Counted from the first letter of the stretch, positions 26,642 through 36,850 are shown. The stretch: 64,000 bases of DNA from JBPOFM01 sp041391925 (GCA_041391925.1 JAWKNA010000003.1:186001-250000), one strand, 5' to 3'. A program made the numbers and translations. Notes: a model not told the origin generated them from the sequence alone.

Positions 26642-28474
26642 AGATGGCTCATCCCCATTCTCCGCAAACTTCCGCTCCATCTCAGCCTGAAATTCTTCCA
26701 TAACAGGTTTTACCGTGCTTTCCGGGAGATCCGCAATACGAATGTACATCAAGCCATCCACTGCATTATTAAAAAGCGGATCCACATTAAATGCCACCAC
26801 TTTTGCATTCTGTTTGATATACTTTTTGATGAGTACAGGTAACCGCAAGGCGCCTGGTTCTAATTCGTCAATGATTTTGTCAAATTTCATCAAGTCTGCT
26901 TCGGTTTCATCAAAAACAAAATCCTTGTCGGCATCCTTCAGTTTTACCTTGAATTCCTTTTTTGGATGTACATATTGCGCTACATAAGGGTCGTAATAAT
27001 TGGATTTCATAAACTCAATCATCAACGATTTTGAGAAATTTGTGAATTTGTCACTGATGGTCACACCACCTATTAAAAATTTATGTTCCGGGTAGCGCAA
27101 TGTTGTGTGTACAATCCCTTTCCAAAGCAAAAACAATGGCATCGGTTTTTGTTGATACTCACTGATGATAAAGGCACGTCCCATCTCGATGGATTCACTC
27201 ATCATTTTATAAAGTTCCGGTTCAAAACGGAACAAATCCTGAAGGTAAAAGCCATCAATGCCATACTTTGCAAAAATCTTGGAACCCAACCCCATTCGAT
27301 AGGCTCCAGCCAATTTGTTGGTATCATTATCCCACAAAAACATGTGATGGTAATAGTTGTCAAACGCATCCAAATCAATGGCCTCATTTGTGCCTTCGCC
27401 CACTTCCCTAAAAGTGATTTCGCGCAGACGGCCAATTTCGCGTAGAATATTTGGGATGGATTTAGAATCGGTCAAAAACACTTCATAATTCTTGCTTTCC
27501 AATAATCTGCAATCATTTTTCCGTAATGCCTCCACTTCCTTTTTCATCACCTCAACACTCACCTGTGTCACAATATTTTTGACTGGTTTTGGCACTTTTA
27601 AATTGGAAGATAGTGTAGATAGCACATTGCCTTTTTGATCAAATGAATTGGCAAGCATATATGTTTTCTTTCGCAAAAATTCGGAGAATTCGGAAAGCGT
27701 TTTATATTCTTTTTGGTCAGCAACCGAGAGAGGTCTCCCAATTCGTACTTTAATGATTCTCCGTTTTTGGGTCAGCAATTCTGAAGGCAATTTTGCAGTC
27801 CTAAACGTATCGCTGATTTTAGAAAGTTTATAGAAAAGCTTACTGTTTTTGGCATGAAAATAAATAGGTACCACAGGAACTTCTGCCTTTTGTATCAGTT
27901 TCATAGCTGCTTCTTCCCAAGGTCTGTCAATTACCAATTTTCCATCTCTATACGTTGAGACCTCGCCAGCTGGAAAGATACCCAATGGATGTCCATCTCG
28001 CAAATGTCCAATGGCACTCTTGAATCCTGCAATACTTGATTTGGCGTCTTTATGTTCTTCAAATGGATTGACTGCCAATATATAAGGTTTCATGGGCTCA
28101 ATGCGATGCAATAAAAAATTAGCCATGATTTTGAAATCGTTTCGCTGCTGAACCATCAGCTTTAACAATAAAATACCATCAATACCTCCGAGTGGATGAT
28201 TGGAAATGGTAATGTATGGACCTTCTTTAGGCAACCTTTTAAAATCTTCTTCCGGAATTTCAAACTTAATCTGAAAATCGTCCAAAATAGCGTCCAAAAA
28301 TTCAATCTCTTTAAGATGCTTGTTGCGATTGTAAATTTTATTGAGTGTTGATATTTTGAGTACTTTCATGAGCATCCATCCACAGAACGTCCCTAAAACA
28401 CCGTACTTGTTGGCATTAATGGCTTGGGCGACTTCTTTGGCAGTTACTAATCCTGTGTCTGTTGGTTTGGTCAT
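26630..28474 (-). CDS. olsF: Fused lysophospholipid acyltransferase / N-acyltransferase (OlsF-like ornithine lipid synthase)
   Basis: A 614-aa protein from ATG 28474; a GTG at 28480 adds two residues. The N-terminal half is a PlsC/hemolysin-type acyltransferase (TISNHPLGGIDGILL; FPAGEVSTYRDGKL). The C-terminal half is a GNAT-like N-acyltransferase of the OlsB type (REITFREVGEGTNEAIDLDA; LAGAYRMGLG). This order, OlsA-like then OlsB-like, is that of OlsF, known from Flavobacterium and Serratia to make ornithine lipids from ornithine in two acylations. The symbol rests on domain order, not on a search. It follows aspartate kinase by 21 bp. Confidence 0.82.
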   Translation of the reverse strand: MTKPTDTGLVTAKEVAQAINANKYGVLGTFCGWMLMKVLKISTLNKIYNRNKHLKEIEFLDAILDDFQIKFEIPEEDFKRLPKEGPYITISNHPLGGIDGILLLKLMVQQRNDFKIMANFLLHRIEPMKPYILAVNPFEEHKDAKSSIAGFKSAIGHLRDGHPLGIFPAGEVSTYRDGKLVIDRPWEEAAMKLIQKAEVPVVPIYFHAKNSKLFYKLSKISDTFRTAKLPSELLTQKRRIIKVRIGRPLSVADQKEYKTLSEFSEFLRKKTYMLANSFDQKGNVLSTLSSNLKVPKPVKNIVTQVSVEVMKKEVEALRKNDCRLLESKNYEVFLTDSKSIPNILREIGRLREITFREVGEGTNEAIDLDAFDNYYHHMFLWDNDTNKLAGAYRMGLGSKIFAKYGIDGFYLQDLFRFEPELYKMMSESIEMGRAFIISEYQQKPMPLFLLWKGIVHTTLRYPEHKFLIGGVTISDKFTNFSKSLMIEFMKSNYYDPYVAQYVHPKKEFKVKLKDADKDFVFDETEADLMKFDKIIDELEPGALRLPVLIKKYIKQNAKVVAFNVDPLFNNAVDGLMYIRIADLPESTVKPVMEEFQAEMERKFAENGDEPSSES

Positions 28475-28495
28475 ACTCACAAAAATAATAAAATG

Positions 28496-29746
28496 TTAAT
28501 TAGTAACCATCTGAACGGTTTCTTGTGTCAACTGTTTTAAATAGACCGTTTTACCTTGTTCTAACTGACTGATAGCATTGTTGTTATAATGTCGAATGGT
28601 ATACAAAGACACATCTTTATGACAGCTAACTTTAAATTTTGCCTTCAAGTGTTGGAGCAATTTATCCAGATTATTATAGAGGTTATCTACACATACGGAA
28701 AAACTGATGGCAGAATTCTGGATAAGGTCAACTTTCATTTTATAAAGATGCAATAATTTGAAAATTTCACTGATATTCTCTTCTACAATGTATGAAAAAT
28801 CCAAAGAAGACAGTGAGATGAGCACCTGATTCTTCTTCACGATGAAGCATGGAATATGTGATTCAATTTTATTGCCTCTGCCAACCATAGTTCCTGGATT
28901 TTCTGGATGTAAAAAAGACTTTACGTATAATGGAATTTCTTTTCCTTGCAAAGGCTGCAATGTTTTGGGATGAATCACAGAAGCACCATAAAATGCAAGC
29001 TCTATGGCTTCGCTGTAGGATATCCGATCCAACAATTGTGCATTCTCAAAATATCTTGGGTCGGCATTCAAGACGCCAGGTACATCTTTCCATATGGTCA
29101 CACTTTCGGCATTTAGGCAGTAGGCAAAAATGGCTGCCGTGTAATCACTTCCCTCTCTTCCCAAAGTGGTCATAAAATTATTGGCATCGCTTCCTATAAA
29201 CCCCTGTGTAATATTCAGGTTCTTTTTATCAAAATTGGCCGCAATTTGTTGTTGTGTTGTTTCCCAATTAACATTGGCACGTCGGTAATAATTATCGGTT
29301 TTGATATAATCTCGAACATCAAGCCAATTGTTTTTCAACCCTATCTCATTAAAATACGCACTCACAATGATGGTCGATGCCAATTCGCCATAACCTATTG
29401 TTTGGTCATAAACAAAGTTATAATCTGGAGATTTGTTACGCTCAAAAAAAGTCCTCAATTCGTCAAACAAATTGGATATTTTTTTAAAAACAGAATGTTT
29501 TTCATTGTCGAACAGTTCCAGCAAAATTTCGTTGTGGTACTTTTTTACTTCCTGTAAAGAACTTTGTAATTGGCTTTTAGTGTTGAAATAATTATCGATG
29601 ACTATCTCAATAGCATTGGTGGTTTTTCCCATGGCAGAGATAATTATCAATGTGTTTTGGTAGCCAACGGTCTTTAATACGTTCGCCACGTTCTTGACGC
29701 CATTGGCATCTTTAATTGAAGCACCACCAAATTTGAATACTTGCAT
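28496..29746 (-). CDS. Aspartate kinase (monofunctional)
   Basis: A 416-aa enzyme from ATG 29746 (MQVFKFGGASIKDANGVKNV); the longer frame overlaps the upstream GNAT gene. Amino-acid kinase domain with FKFGGAS and GREGSDYTAAIFA, then a C-terminal ACT-like region (residues about 280-416). It phosphorylates aspartate in the lysine/threonine/methionine pathway. The 5' neighbour's stop is one base before its start, so the two are coupled. Confidence 0.94.
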   Translation of the reverse strand: MQVFKFGGASIKDANGVKNVANVLKTVGYQNTLIIISAMGKTTNAIEIVIDNYFNTKSQLQSSLQEVKKYHNEILLELFDNEKHSVFKKISNLFDELRTFFERNKSPDYNFVYDQTIGYGELASTIIVSAYFNEIGLKNNWLDVRDYIKTDNYYRRANVNWETTQQQIAANFDKKNLNITQGFIGSDANNFMTTLGREGSDYTAAIFAYCLNAESVTIWKDVPGVLNADPRYFENAQLLDRISYSEAIELAFYGASVIHPKTLQPLQGKEIPLYVKSFLHPENPGTMVGRGNKIESHIPCFIVKKNQVLISLSSLDFSYIVEENISEIFKLLHLYKMKVDLIQNSAISFSVCVDNLYNNLDKLLQHLKAKFKVSCHKDVSLYTIRHYNNNAISQLEQGKTVYLKQLTQETVQMVTN

Positions 29747-29747
29747 T

Positions 29748-30227
29748 CTATAACTTTGATATATAATTTTTGATTCCTTGTTCATTCAGGTGCACCACGT
29801 CCCAATCGCGTTTTACATCTGCCCCTTTTTTTTCATAAAACGCTATCGCAGGCTCATTCCAATCCAGCACTTCCCAACTAATGCGTTTTACGCCCAACTG
29901 ATGTCCATATTTTACGACTTCATCCAATAATGCTGTCCCCATACCAGTACCTCTCATAGATTGGCTCACAATCAGGTCTTCTAGATGCAGTACATTCCCT
30001 TTCCAAGTAGAAAAGCGATGATAGACCAGTGCAATTCCTTCAACCTTCTTATGGACTTCCGCTACAAAACATTTAAAATTTGGGGTTTCTCCGAATCCAT
30101 TCATCTCCAAATCTTCCACAGTGACTTCAACAGCATCTGGCTCTTTTTCAAAGATGGCTAATTCCTTGATGAGGTTTAAAACATCAAGCATATCACTTTT
30201 TAGGGCAGGTCTTATGGAAAATTGCAT
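29748..30227 (-). CDS. GNAT family N-acetyltransferase (diamine acetyltransferase-like)
   Basis: A 159-aa acetyltransferase: SIRPALKSDMLDVLNLIKEL at the start, the acetyl-CoA loop SMRGTGMGTALLDE and the C-terminal DWNEPAIAFYEKKGAD. It resembles the spermidine/spermine (SSAT-like) branch. First gene of the minus-strand run with aspartate kinase and the OlsF-like gene. Substrate unproven. Confidence 0.9.
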   Translation of the reverse strand: MQFSIRPALKSDMLDVLNLIKELAIFEKEPDAVEVTVEDLEMNGFGETPNFKCFVAEVHKKVEGIALVYHRFSTWKGNVLHLEDLIVSQSMRGTGMGTALLDEVVKYGHQLGVKRISWEVLDWNEPAIAFYEKKGADVKRDWDVVHLNEQGIKNYISKL

Positions 30228-30346
30228 CGGTTAAAATTTTGAGTAAAGATAGTTTAAACTTAATCATATTAAAACATTAAATCCTCACGAAAACGTTGTA
30301 GTTTCTCAAAAAATACGATATTTGCACAAACAAACTTCAAGCATCC

Positions 30347-31354
30347 ATGTCTCGCAAAAATCAAACTTTAGGAGAATTTATTATTGAAAATCAAGCGGCA
30401 TTTAAATATACTTCTGGTGAATTGTCCAGCTTGATAAATTCCATACGACTGGCTGCCAAAGTTGTCAATTACGAAGTGAACAAAGCGGGTTTGGTGGATA
30501 TCATCGGCGCAGCTGGTGACACTAATATTCAAGGGGAACATCAACAAAAATTGGATGTGTATGCCAATGAAAAGTTCATCCAGACGATGACCAACAGAAA
30601 TATTGTTTGCGGTATTGCCAGTGAAGAGGAAGACGATTTTATTGCCATCAATAGCCAAGATGAAAACCATCAAAATAAATATGTAGTGTTGATTGACCCT
30701 TTGGATGGCTCCTCTAACATTGATGTGAATGTTTCCGTTGGAACCATTTTCTCCATCTACCGACGTGTCACTCCCATTGGTACACCAGTGACACTTGAAG
30801 ATTTTCTTCAACCAGGTAATCAACAGGTTGCTGCTGGTTATGTGGTGTATGGCACCTCCACAATGATAGTTTATACCACAGGAGCTGGGGTGAACGGGTT
30901 CACACTGAATCCTGCTATTGGAACTTTTTATCTATCTCATCCCAATATGCAATTCCCTGAAGATGGAAATATTTATTCTGTGAATGAAGGAAACTACATC
31001 CACTTCCCGCAAGGCGTGAAAAATTATATTAAATACTGCCAGATGGAAGAAGGTGACCGACCATACACCTCAAGATATATTGGCTCATTGGTGTCTGATT
31101 TCCATCGTAATATGATTAAAGGCGGTATCTATCTTTACCCCAAAAGTTCCATGAATGCTAAAGGAAAACTGCGTTTGCTTTATGAATGTAATCCAATGGC
31201 GTTTCTGGCAGAACAAGCCAACGGGAAGGCAAGTGATGGGTTTCAGCGCATTATGGACATACAACCTACAGAATTGCACGAACGGGTTCCCTTTATTTGT
31301 GGCAGCAAGAATATGGTTGAAAAATGTGAAGAATTCATGCGCAATGCACAATAA
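30347..31354 (+). CDS. fbp: Fructose-1,6-bisphosphatase class 1
   Basis: A 335-aa gluconeogenic enzyme hydrolysing fructose 1,6-bisphosphate to fructose 6-phosphate. Metal site DPLDGSSNIDVNVSVGTIFS; acidic loop ASEEEDD; substrate loop TSRYIGSLVSDFHRN. Full length. GATATTTG, 24 bp before the start, is near the -7 consensus. It is divergent from the GNAT gene. Confidence 0.97.
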   Translation: MSRKNQTLGEFIIENQAAFKYTSGELSSLINSIRLAAKVVNYEVNKAGLVDIIGAAGDTNIQGEHQQKLDVYANEKFIQTMTNRNIVCGIASEEEDDFIAINSQDENHQNKYVVLIDPLDGSSNIDVNVSVGTIFSIYRRVTPIGTPVTLEDFLQPGNQQVAAGYVVYGTSTMIVYTTGAGVNGFTLNPAIGTFYLSHPNMQFPEDGNIYSVNEGNYIHFPQGVKNYIKYCQMEEGDRPYTSRYIGSLVSDFHRNMIKGGIYLYPKSSMNAKGKLRLLYECNPMAFLAEQANGKASDGFQRIMDIQPTELHERVPFICGSKNMVEKCEEFMRNAQ

Positions 31355-31433
31355 AATAACAACAATTCAAATTCCAAATTCCAAGAAAAAATTAGAGAGA
31401 ATTTTGGAGAATCCATTCATCTCTTTTAAATAG

Positions 31434-31463
31434 AAAAGCCGCGCAACATCATTTGAACGGCTT
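31434..31463 (+). terminator. Weak terminator after fbp
   Basis: AAGCCG and CGGCTT pair around a 16-base loop, followed by AT-rich sequence with a short T run. Confidence 0.45.
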
Positions 31464-31491
31464 AATATTTTTGAATAAAAAAAATCTCTTT

Positions 31492-31526
31492 CTCTTTTCT
31501 CTTTTCTCTTTTCTCTTTTCTCTTTT
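31492..31526. repeat. Five perfect copies of a 7-bp tandem repeat
   Basis: CTCTTTT is repeated five times without change, preceded by a shortened CTCTTT copy. It lies between the converging fbp and TerB-like genes, so it is outside coding sequence. Confidence 0.9.
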
Positions 31527-31544
31527 ATATTTTCTTAAAAAATA

Positions 31545-31976
31545 TTATCGATTCATGTTCTTGATTTCATCCATAAAGGTATCCAAATCAACCCCTTCGT
31601 TGACCAAAGTCAAAGCCTTATCAACCACATATACCACATTATTGGGTGAAAAACCAAGTCCAATACCAATCTTTTTTAGCAAGGTTACTTGTTTTTCTCC
31701 TTTTATATGGTCTGCATACACCATACGTGCCAAATCGTACAAACGCTCCAATCGTCTGTCATAAGAAGTCGGTGGATTTATGGGATGTGACTGGTAGTCT
31801 TTCAAAATCAATTTGTAATCATCATCGCTGATATCCAAATTGCGAGCCAATCGATCTAAAAAAGCCTTTTCTTCAGCAGATATGATGCCATCATCCATTG
31901 CCACTCTTACAATCGCTGCAAAATGGTCTTCGTTGCGTTTCTTGAATCCACTATCAAATAAATCGGAAATTGACAT
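31545..31976 (-). CDS. TerB-like protein
   Basis: A 143-aa all-helical protein: FAAIVRVAMDDGIISAEEK at the start, with acidic residues typical of TerB-like metal-binding bundles. The name comes from tellurite resistance, but solitary TerB proteins of this kind have no proven role and no ter genes are near. Convergent with fbp, divergent from mfd. Confidence 0.85.
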   Translation of the reverse strand: MSISDLFDSGFKKRNEDHFAAIVRVAMDDGIISAEEKAFLDRLARNLDISDDDYKLILKDYQSHPINPPTSYDRRLERLYDLARMVYADHIKGEKQVTLLKKIGIGLGFSPNNVVYVVDKALTLVNEGVDLDTFMDEIKNMNR

Positions 31977-32084
31977 AAGTTTCTTGTTTTAAAAGTCGTG
32001 CAAATATAATTAAAGTTCATTCTTTTTTTAACTAAAAATAGAGCTTTTTTAACTGTTGCTTTTTAAGATTAAATTCACATATCG

Positions 32085-32118
32085 TTTGAAACAATATAAA
32101 TTGTAAATTTTATATTTG
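32085..32118 (+). promoter_or_regulatory. Promoter of mfd
   Basis: TTTG (32085-32088), 22 bp spacing, then TATATTTG (32111-32118), a full match to the Bacteroidota -33/-7 pattern, 19 bp before the TTG start. Confidence 0.7.
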
Positions 32119-32137
32119 TGCTTCAAAATAAATTGTC

Positions 32138-35100
32138 TTGAGTAAATCCCATCTCTCGCAACTCTATGCACAGGCTTCGCAAACGCAAAATCTGCAAACT
32201 GCTATTGCCCAAGAACACACAAAAATACATTTAAAGGGTCTTGTCGGCTCTTCCTTTTCATTTGTGCTTACAGAAACTTTTAAGCAAACAGAGGTACCAT
32301 ATCTATTGGTTTTTAATGACAAGGAAGAAGCTGCCTTTTATTTGAATGATTTGGAGTTGTTGCTCAATGACAAAGATGTGCTCTTCTATCCTGGTAGTTA
32401 CCGTCGTCCGTATCAAATTGAAGAAACCGACAATGCCAATGTGTTGCTTCGAGCAGAAGTTTTAAACAGAATCAACTCACGCAAAAAGCCAGCCATCATT
32501 GTCACTTATCCTGATGCCTTGTTTGAAAAAGTGGTGACCCGGAAGGAATTGGAACGAAATACCTTGAAAATTTCAGTTAATGATAATTTGTCCATCGATT
32601 TTGTAAACGAGGTGTTGTTTGAATACCAATTCAAACGTGTTGATTTTGTGACGGAGCCTGGAGAATTTTCGCTGCGTGGTGGCATTGTGGACGTGTTTTC
32701 GTTTTCGCATGACGAACCTTACAGAATCGAGTTTTTTGGTGATGAGGTGGATAGCATCCGCACCTTTGATGTGGAAACTCAATTGTCCACCGAACAGGTC
32801 AAAAAAATAAATATCATTCCCAATGTAGAGAACAAATTTTTGGAAGAAAATCGAGAAAGTTTTTTAAAATATATTGCTTCCAAAACAGTCGTTTTCGTCA
32901 AAAATGCGGATGTATTGTTGTCTCGAATTGATGATTTCTTCGGAAAAGCGGAAGAAGCTTTCCAAAAGCTTTCCAAAGACATCAAGCATGCCTCGCCCGA
33001 AGAATTGTTCTGTAATTCGGAATTGCTGAAGCGGCAATTATTGGAATTCACTTTGGTTGAATTTGGAAGTCAAACCGTTTTCAGTCATAAATCTTTGGAG
33101 TTTCACACCACTCCCCAACCTTCCTTCAACAAACAATTCGATTTGCTGATTGAAAATTTAAATACCAACCACGATAAAGGTTACACCAATTACATCGCTT
33201 GTGTAAGTGAACAGCAAGCCAAACGCTTTCATGATATTTTTGAGGATGTTGAACAGGACGTTCATTATAAAACCATAGTGCTTTCTTTGTATCAGGGTTT
33301 TATCGACCATGATAATCAAATTGCCTGTTACACCGACCATCAGATTTTTGAGCGTTACCATAAATTCCATATCAAAAATGGGTACGCAAAAAAACAGGCC
33401 ATCACTTTAAAAGAGTTGACCAATCTAGAAATTGGTGATTATGTCACTCACATCGACCATGGTATTGGAAAATTTGGAGGACTTCAAAAAATTGATGTTG
33501 AAGGCAAAAAACAAGAGGCTATCAAGCTTGTATATGGCGAAAGGGATGTGCTTTATTTGAGTATTCATTCGCTTCACAAGATTACCAAGTTTAACGGAAA
33601 AGATGGAAAACCACCAAAAATCTATAAACTTGGCAGCAGTGCATGGAAAAATCTCAAACAGAAAACCAAATCAAGGGTCAAGGAAATTGCTTTCAACTTG
33701 ATACAAGTGTATGCCAAGCGGAAACTCGAAAAAGGCTTTCAGTACCATCCAGACAGTTATATGCAACACGAGTTGGAAGCATCCTTTATTTATGAAGATA
33801 CGCCGGACCAAATCACTTCAACTGCGGATATCAAAGCAGATATGGAAAGTGACAGACCAATGGACAGACTGGTGTGCGGTGACGTTGGCTTTGGAAAAAC
33901 GGAAGTCGCCATCAGGGCCGCTTTTAAAGCTGTTGACAATGGAAAACAAGTGGCCGTTTTGGTCCCCACAACGATTTTAGCCTATCAGCATTATAGAACC
34001 TTTACCGAACGGTTGAAGGATTTTCCCGTCACGGTAGATTACGTCAATCGCTTTAGGACCGCCAAAGAAAAACGCATCACCCTTGAAAACCTTGAAAAAG
34101 GAAGTGTGGACATCATCATTGGCACGCACCAATTGGTCAACAAAAACGTAAAATTCAAGGATTTGGGCTTGCTTATTGTGGATGAAGAACAAAAATTTGG
34201 TGTTGGTGTCAAAGAAAAGTTGAAAACATTGAAAGATAATGTGGATGTGTTGACGTTGACTGCAACACCCATTCCAAGAACGCTTCAATTTAGTTTGATG
34301 GCTGCCAGGGATTTGTCTGTGATAACGACACCACCACCCAATCGATATCCCATAGAAAGCCATGTGGTGCGATTTAATGAGGAAACCATCAGAGATGCAA
34401 TTAGCTATGAAATTCAACGTGGCGGACAGATTTTCTTTATCCATAATCGAATTGAGAATATCCGTGAAGTTGCAGGATTAATTCAACGTTTGGTGCCTGA
34501 TGCCAAGATTGGCGTTGGCCATGGTCAGCTCGACGGGAAAAAATTGGAAGAATTGATGCTCGCGTTTATGAATGGCGAATTTGATGTATTGGTGAGCACC
34601 ACCATCGTTGAAAGTGGCTTGGATGTGCCGAATGCCAATACCATTTTCATCAACAATGCCAATAATTTTGGTTTGAGCGATTTGCATCAAATGCGTGGCC
34701 GTGTCGGTCGAAGCAATAAAAAAGCCTTCTGTTATTTCATTACTCCAGACTATGCCGAGATGACCACAGATGCCAGAAAACGAATTACGGCATTGGAACA
34801 ATTTACCGAATTGGGAAGTGGTTTCAACATCGCTATGAAAGATTTGGAAATTCGTGGTGCAGGCGATTTATTAGGTGGCGAACAAAGCGGTTTCATCAAT
34901 GATATAGGATTTGATACGTATCAAAAAATCTTGAACGAAGCCATTGAGGAATTAAAGGAAAACGAGTTTAAGGATTTGTACCATGATGACAAGGAGAAAG
35001 CGTATGTTAGAGACATCACGATTGATACCGATTTTGAATTGCTGTTCCCAGATGATTACGTCAACAACATTACGGAACGTTTGAATTTGTACACCAAACT

Positions 35101-35470
35101 CAACGACATCAAGACTGAAGAGGAGCTTCAGAAGTTTGAAACAGACCTCATAGACCGTTTCGGAGAGATGCCAAAACAGGTTGTAGATTTGCTCAACAGT
35201 GTCCGCATCAAATGGATTGCCACAAAAATCGGGCTCGAAAAAGTGGTGATGAAACACGGCAAGTTGATTGGCTATTTTATCAACGACCAGCAAAGTGCAT
35301 TTTACCAAAGTAACGGATTTACAAAAGTGCTGCAGTTTATCCAACAAAACCCTCAAGCGGCAAAAATGAAAGAAAAACAGACAAGGTCAGGTTTGCGTTT
35401 ATTGATTACATTTGAGCATATCAAAACCGTAAAACAAGCATTGGCAGTGTTGCAGCCCATAGTGGCTTAA
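32138..35470 (+). CDS. mfd: Transcription-repair coupling factor
   Basis: An 1110-aa SF2 translocase that removes stalled RNA polymerase and recruits UvrA. Domains in order: UvrB-like N-terminal region (residues 1-about 380, with FYPGSYRRPYQIEETDN), RNA-polymerase interaction domain (GDYVTHIDHGIGKFGG), helicase core with Walker A GDVGFGKTEVA and VDEEQKFGV, motif V/VI QMRGRVGRSNKKAF, and the C-terminal TRCF domain. Start is TTG; no ATG gives a better N-terminus, and the promoter lies right upstream. Confidence 0.97.
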   Translation: MSKSHLSQLYAQASQTQNLQTAIAQEHTKIHLKGLVGSSFSFVLTETFKQTEVPYLLVFNDKEEAAFYLNDLELLLNDKDVLFYPGSYRRPYQIEETDNANVLLRAEVLNRINSRKKPAIIVTYPDALFEKVVTRKELERNTLKISVNDNLSIDFVNEVLFEYQFKRVDFVTEPGEFSLRGGIVDVFSFSHDEPYRIEFFGDEVDSIRTFDVETQLSTEQVKKINIIPNVENKFLEENRESFLKYIASKTVVFVKNADVLLSRIDDFFGKAEEAFQKLSKDIKHASPEELFCNSELLKRQLLEFTLVEFGSQTVFSHKSLEFHTTPQPSFNKQFDLLIENLNTNHDKGYTNYIACVSEQQAKRFHDIFEDVEQDVHYKTIVLSLYQGFIDHDNQIACYTDHQIFERYHKFHIKNGYAKKQAITLKELTNLEIGDYVTHIDHGIGKFGGLQKIDVEGKKQEAIKLVYGERDVLYLSIHSLHKITKFNGKDGKPPKIYKLGSSAWKNLKQKTKSRVKEIAFNLIQVYAKRKLEKGFQYHPDSYMQHELEASFIYEDTPDQITSTADIKADMESDRPMDRLVCGDVGFGKTEVAIRAAFKAVDNGKQVAVLVPTTILAYQHYRTFTERLKDFPVTVDYVNRFRTAKEKRITLENLEKGSVDIIIGTHQLVNKNVKFKDLGLLIVDEEQKFGVGVKEKLKTLKDNVDVLTLTATPIPRTLQFSLMAARDLSVITTPPPNRYPIESHVVRFNEETIRDAISYEIQRGGQIFFIHNRIENIREVAGLIQRLVPDAKIGVGHGQLDGKKLEELMLAFMNGEFDVLVSTTIVESGLDVPNANTIFINNANNFGLSDLHQMRGRVGRSNKKAFCYFITPDYAEMTTDARKRITALEQFTELGSGFNIAMKDLEIRGAGDLLGGEQSGFINDIGFDTYQKILNEAIEELKENEFKDLYHDDKEKAYVRDITIDTDFELLFPDDYVNNITERLNLYTKLNDIKTEEELQKFETDLIDRFGEMPKQVVDLLNSVRIKWIATKIGLEKVVMKHGKLIGYFINDQQSAFYQSNGFTKVLQFIQQNPQAAKMKEKQTRSGLRLLITFEHIKTVKQALAVLQPIVA

Positions 35471-35524
35471 TTGTTGATAAACACATATATCTAAAAGATT
35501 TTAAACATATCTGAATTATTTCTT

Positions 35525-36847
35525 ATGAAAAAATTACTTTTCTTATGGGCTTTTCTACCCACTCTTTTATTTTCGCAACATGCCGTTAAAGGCATTTTTT
35601 CTCCTGCAGAAAATTTTTCGTACGTCATTCTGTATCAGGCTACTCCTACAGGTTTAATTTATATAAATCGTGATAAAATTGCAGAAAACGGCAATTTTAA
35701 TATTGCTTTGGATTCAACAGCCACAGAGGGCATGTACAAGATAATTTATGGAATTCCGCAAGATGAAAATAATTTCGACTTTATCTATGATGGCAAGGAA
35801 GATATCATTTTGACCTTTAGCCTTGAAGAAGGATTGGATTTTAAAGAATCTACAGAAAATAAACTTTGGGCTTCCTACACCAAAAGTATGGAGTTGGTAA
35901 ACATGACGATTAGTAATTATTACAATCAAAAAAGTACAGACAAGAAAGCTTTTAAAGATATTTTCAAAACCTTAAACGACACGCAAAAAGCATTTGAGGA
36001 TGCTTCAAAAGGAACTTTGGCAGCCATCTTTATCCAAGCCAATAAACCTTATATCCCATCAACTTATGAAGACCTCAACACCTATTCCAATCATTTGAAA
36101 ACAACCTTTTTACAGAATGTCGATTTTGGAAATCCATTGCTTCAAAGCTCTGATTTTTTAAGTGATAGGGTGATGGCGTATGTGTTTGGAATGTCTGCAA
36201 CCAACAACAATGAGGATTATAAACAACATATCGATACCGTCGCCAAATCGATTGGAACAGAAAACACGGAAGTTAAAACAGCATTATTGGAACATATTTG
36301 GAGAAAAATGGTTTCTATAGAAAACGTGGAAGTTGCCAATTATATCAGCTCTACGTATTTGTTCAAATTGGCCAAAGAAACCGACAATAAAGAGTTGTAC
36401 CAAGAATTGATGACTTATCAAAATAGTGCTGTGGGAACCATTGCAACGGATTTTCCAATCACTTATGAAAATAACGGCAAACCCATAAATACCTCTTTGC
36501 ACAAACTGGAAGGGGCAGAGAATTATCTCCTGATTTTTTGGAGCAGCACCTGCGGACATTGTCTGGATGAACTTCCAAAAGTGAAAACCTACATCGATGA
36601 ACATCCAAAAAACCTAAAAGTAGTGGCCTTTGGACTTGAAGATGATAAAGAAAATTGGGAAAATACAATACCTAAATTTCCAAATTTTATTCACGTCTTG
36701 GGATTAGAACATTGGGACAATCCTGTGGTATTGGCTTATGGGGTCAATTCCACTCCTACGTATTTTATATTGGATAAAGACAAAAAAATCATAGAAAAAC
36801 CCACTGATTTGGAAGCCTTGAAAACAGCTCTTGAAAATCTGAAATAA
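35525..36847 (+). CDS. TlpA-like thioredoxin-family protein with N-terminal domain
   Basis: A 440-aa exported protein: signal peptide MKKLLFLWAFLPTLLFSQ, a large N-terminal domain of the kind fused to thioredoxins in Bacteroidota (about 20-300), and a TlpA/AhpC-like domain (about 315-440) with redox motif WSSTCGHCLDELP (Cys343, Cys346) and cis-Pro region VNSTPTYFIL. It should act as a periplasmic thiol-disulphide reductase, perhaps for cytochrome maturation or oxidative stress; partner unknown. Confidence 0.9.
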   Translation: MKKLLFLWAFLPTLLFSQHAVKGIFSPAENFSYVILYQATPTGLIYINRDKIAENGNFNIALDSTATEGMYKIIYGIPQDENNFDFIYDGKEDIILTFSLEEGLDFKESTENKLWASYTKSMELVNMTISNYYNQKSTDKKAFKDIFKTLNDTQKAFEDASKGTLAAIFIQANKPYIPSTYEDLNTYSNHLKTTFLQNVDFGNPLLQSSDFLSDRVMAYVFGMSATNNNEDYKQHIDTVAKSIGTENTEVKTALLEHIWRKMVSIENVEVANYISSTYLFKLAKETDNKELYQELMTYQNSAVGTIATDFPITYENNGKPINTSLHKLEGAENYLLIFWSSTCGHCLDELPKVKTYIDEHPKNLKVVAFGLEDDKENWENTIPKFPNFIHVLGLEHWDNPVVLAYGVNSTPTYFILDKDKKIIEKPTDLEALKTALENLK

Positions 36848-36850
36848 GAA

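Noticed and set aside
31486..31526. CRISPR-like array
   Set aside because: Seven-bp units without spacers are a simple tandem repeat; no CRISPR repeat or cas gene is in the window.
31545..31976. Tellurite resistance locus
   Set aside because: Only a lone TerB-like gene; no other ter genes nearby.
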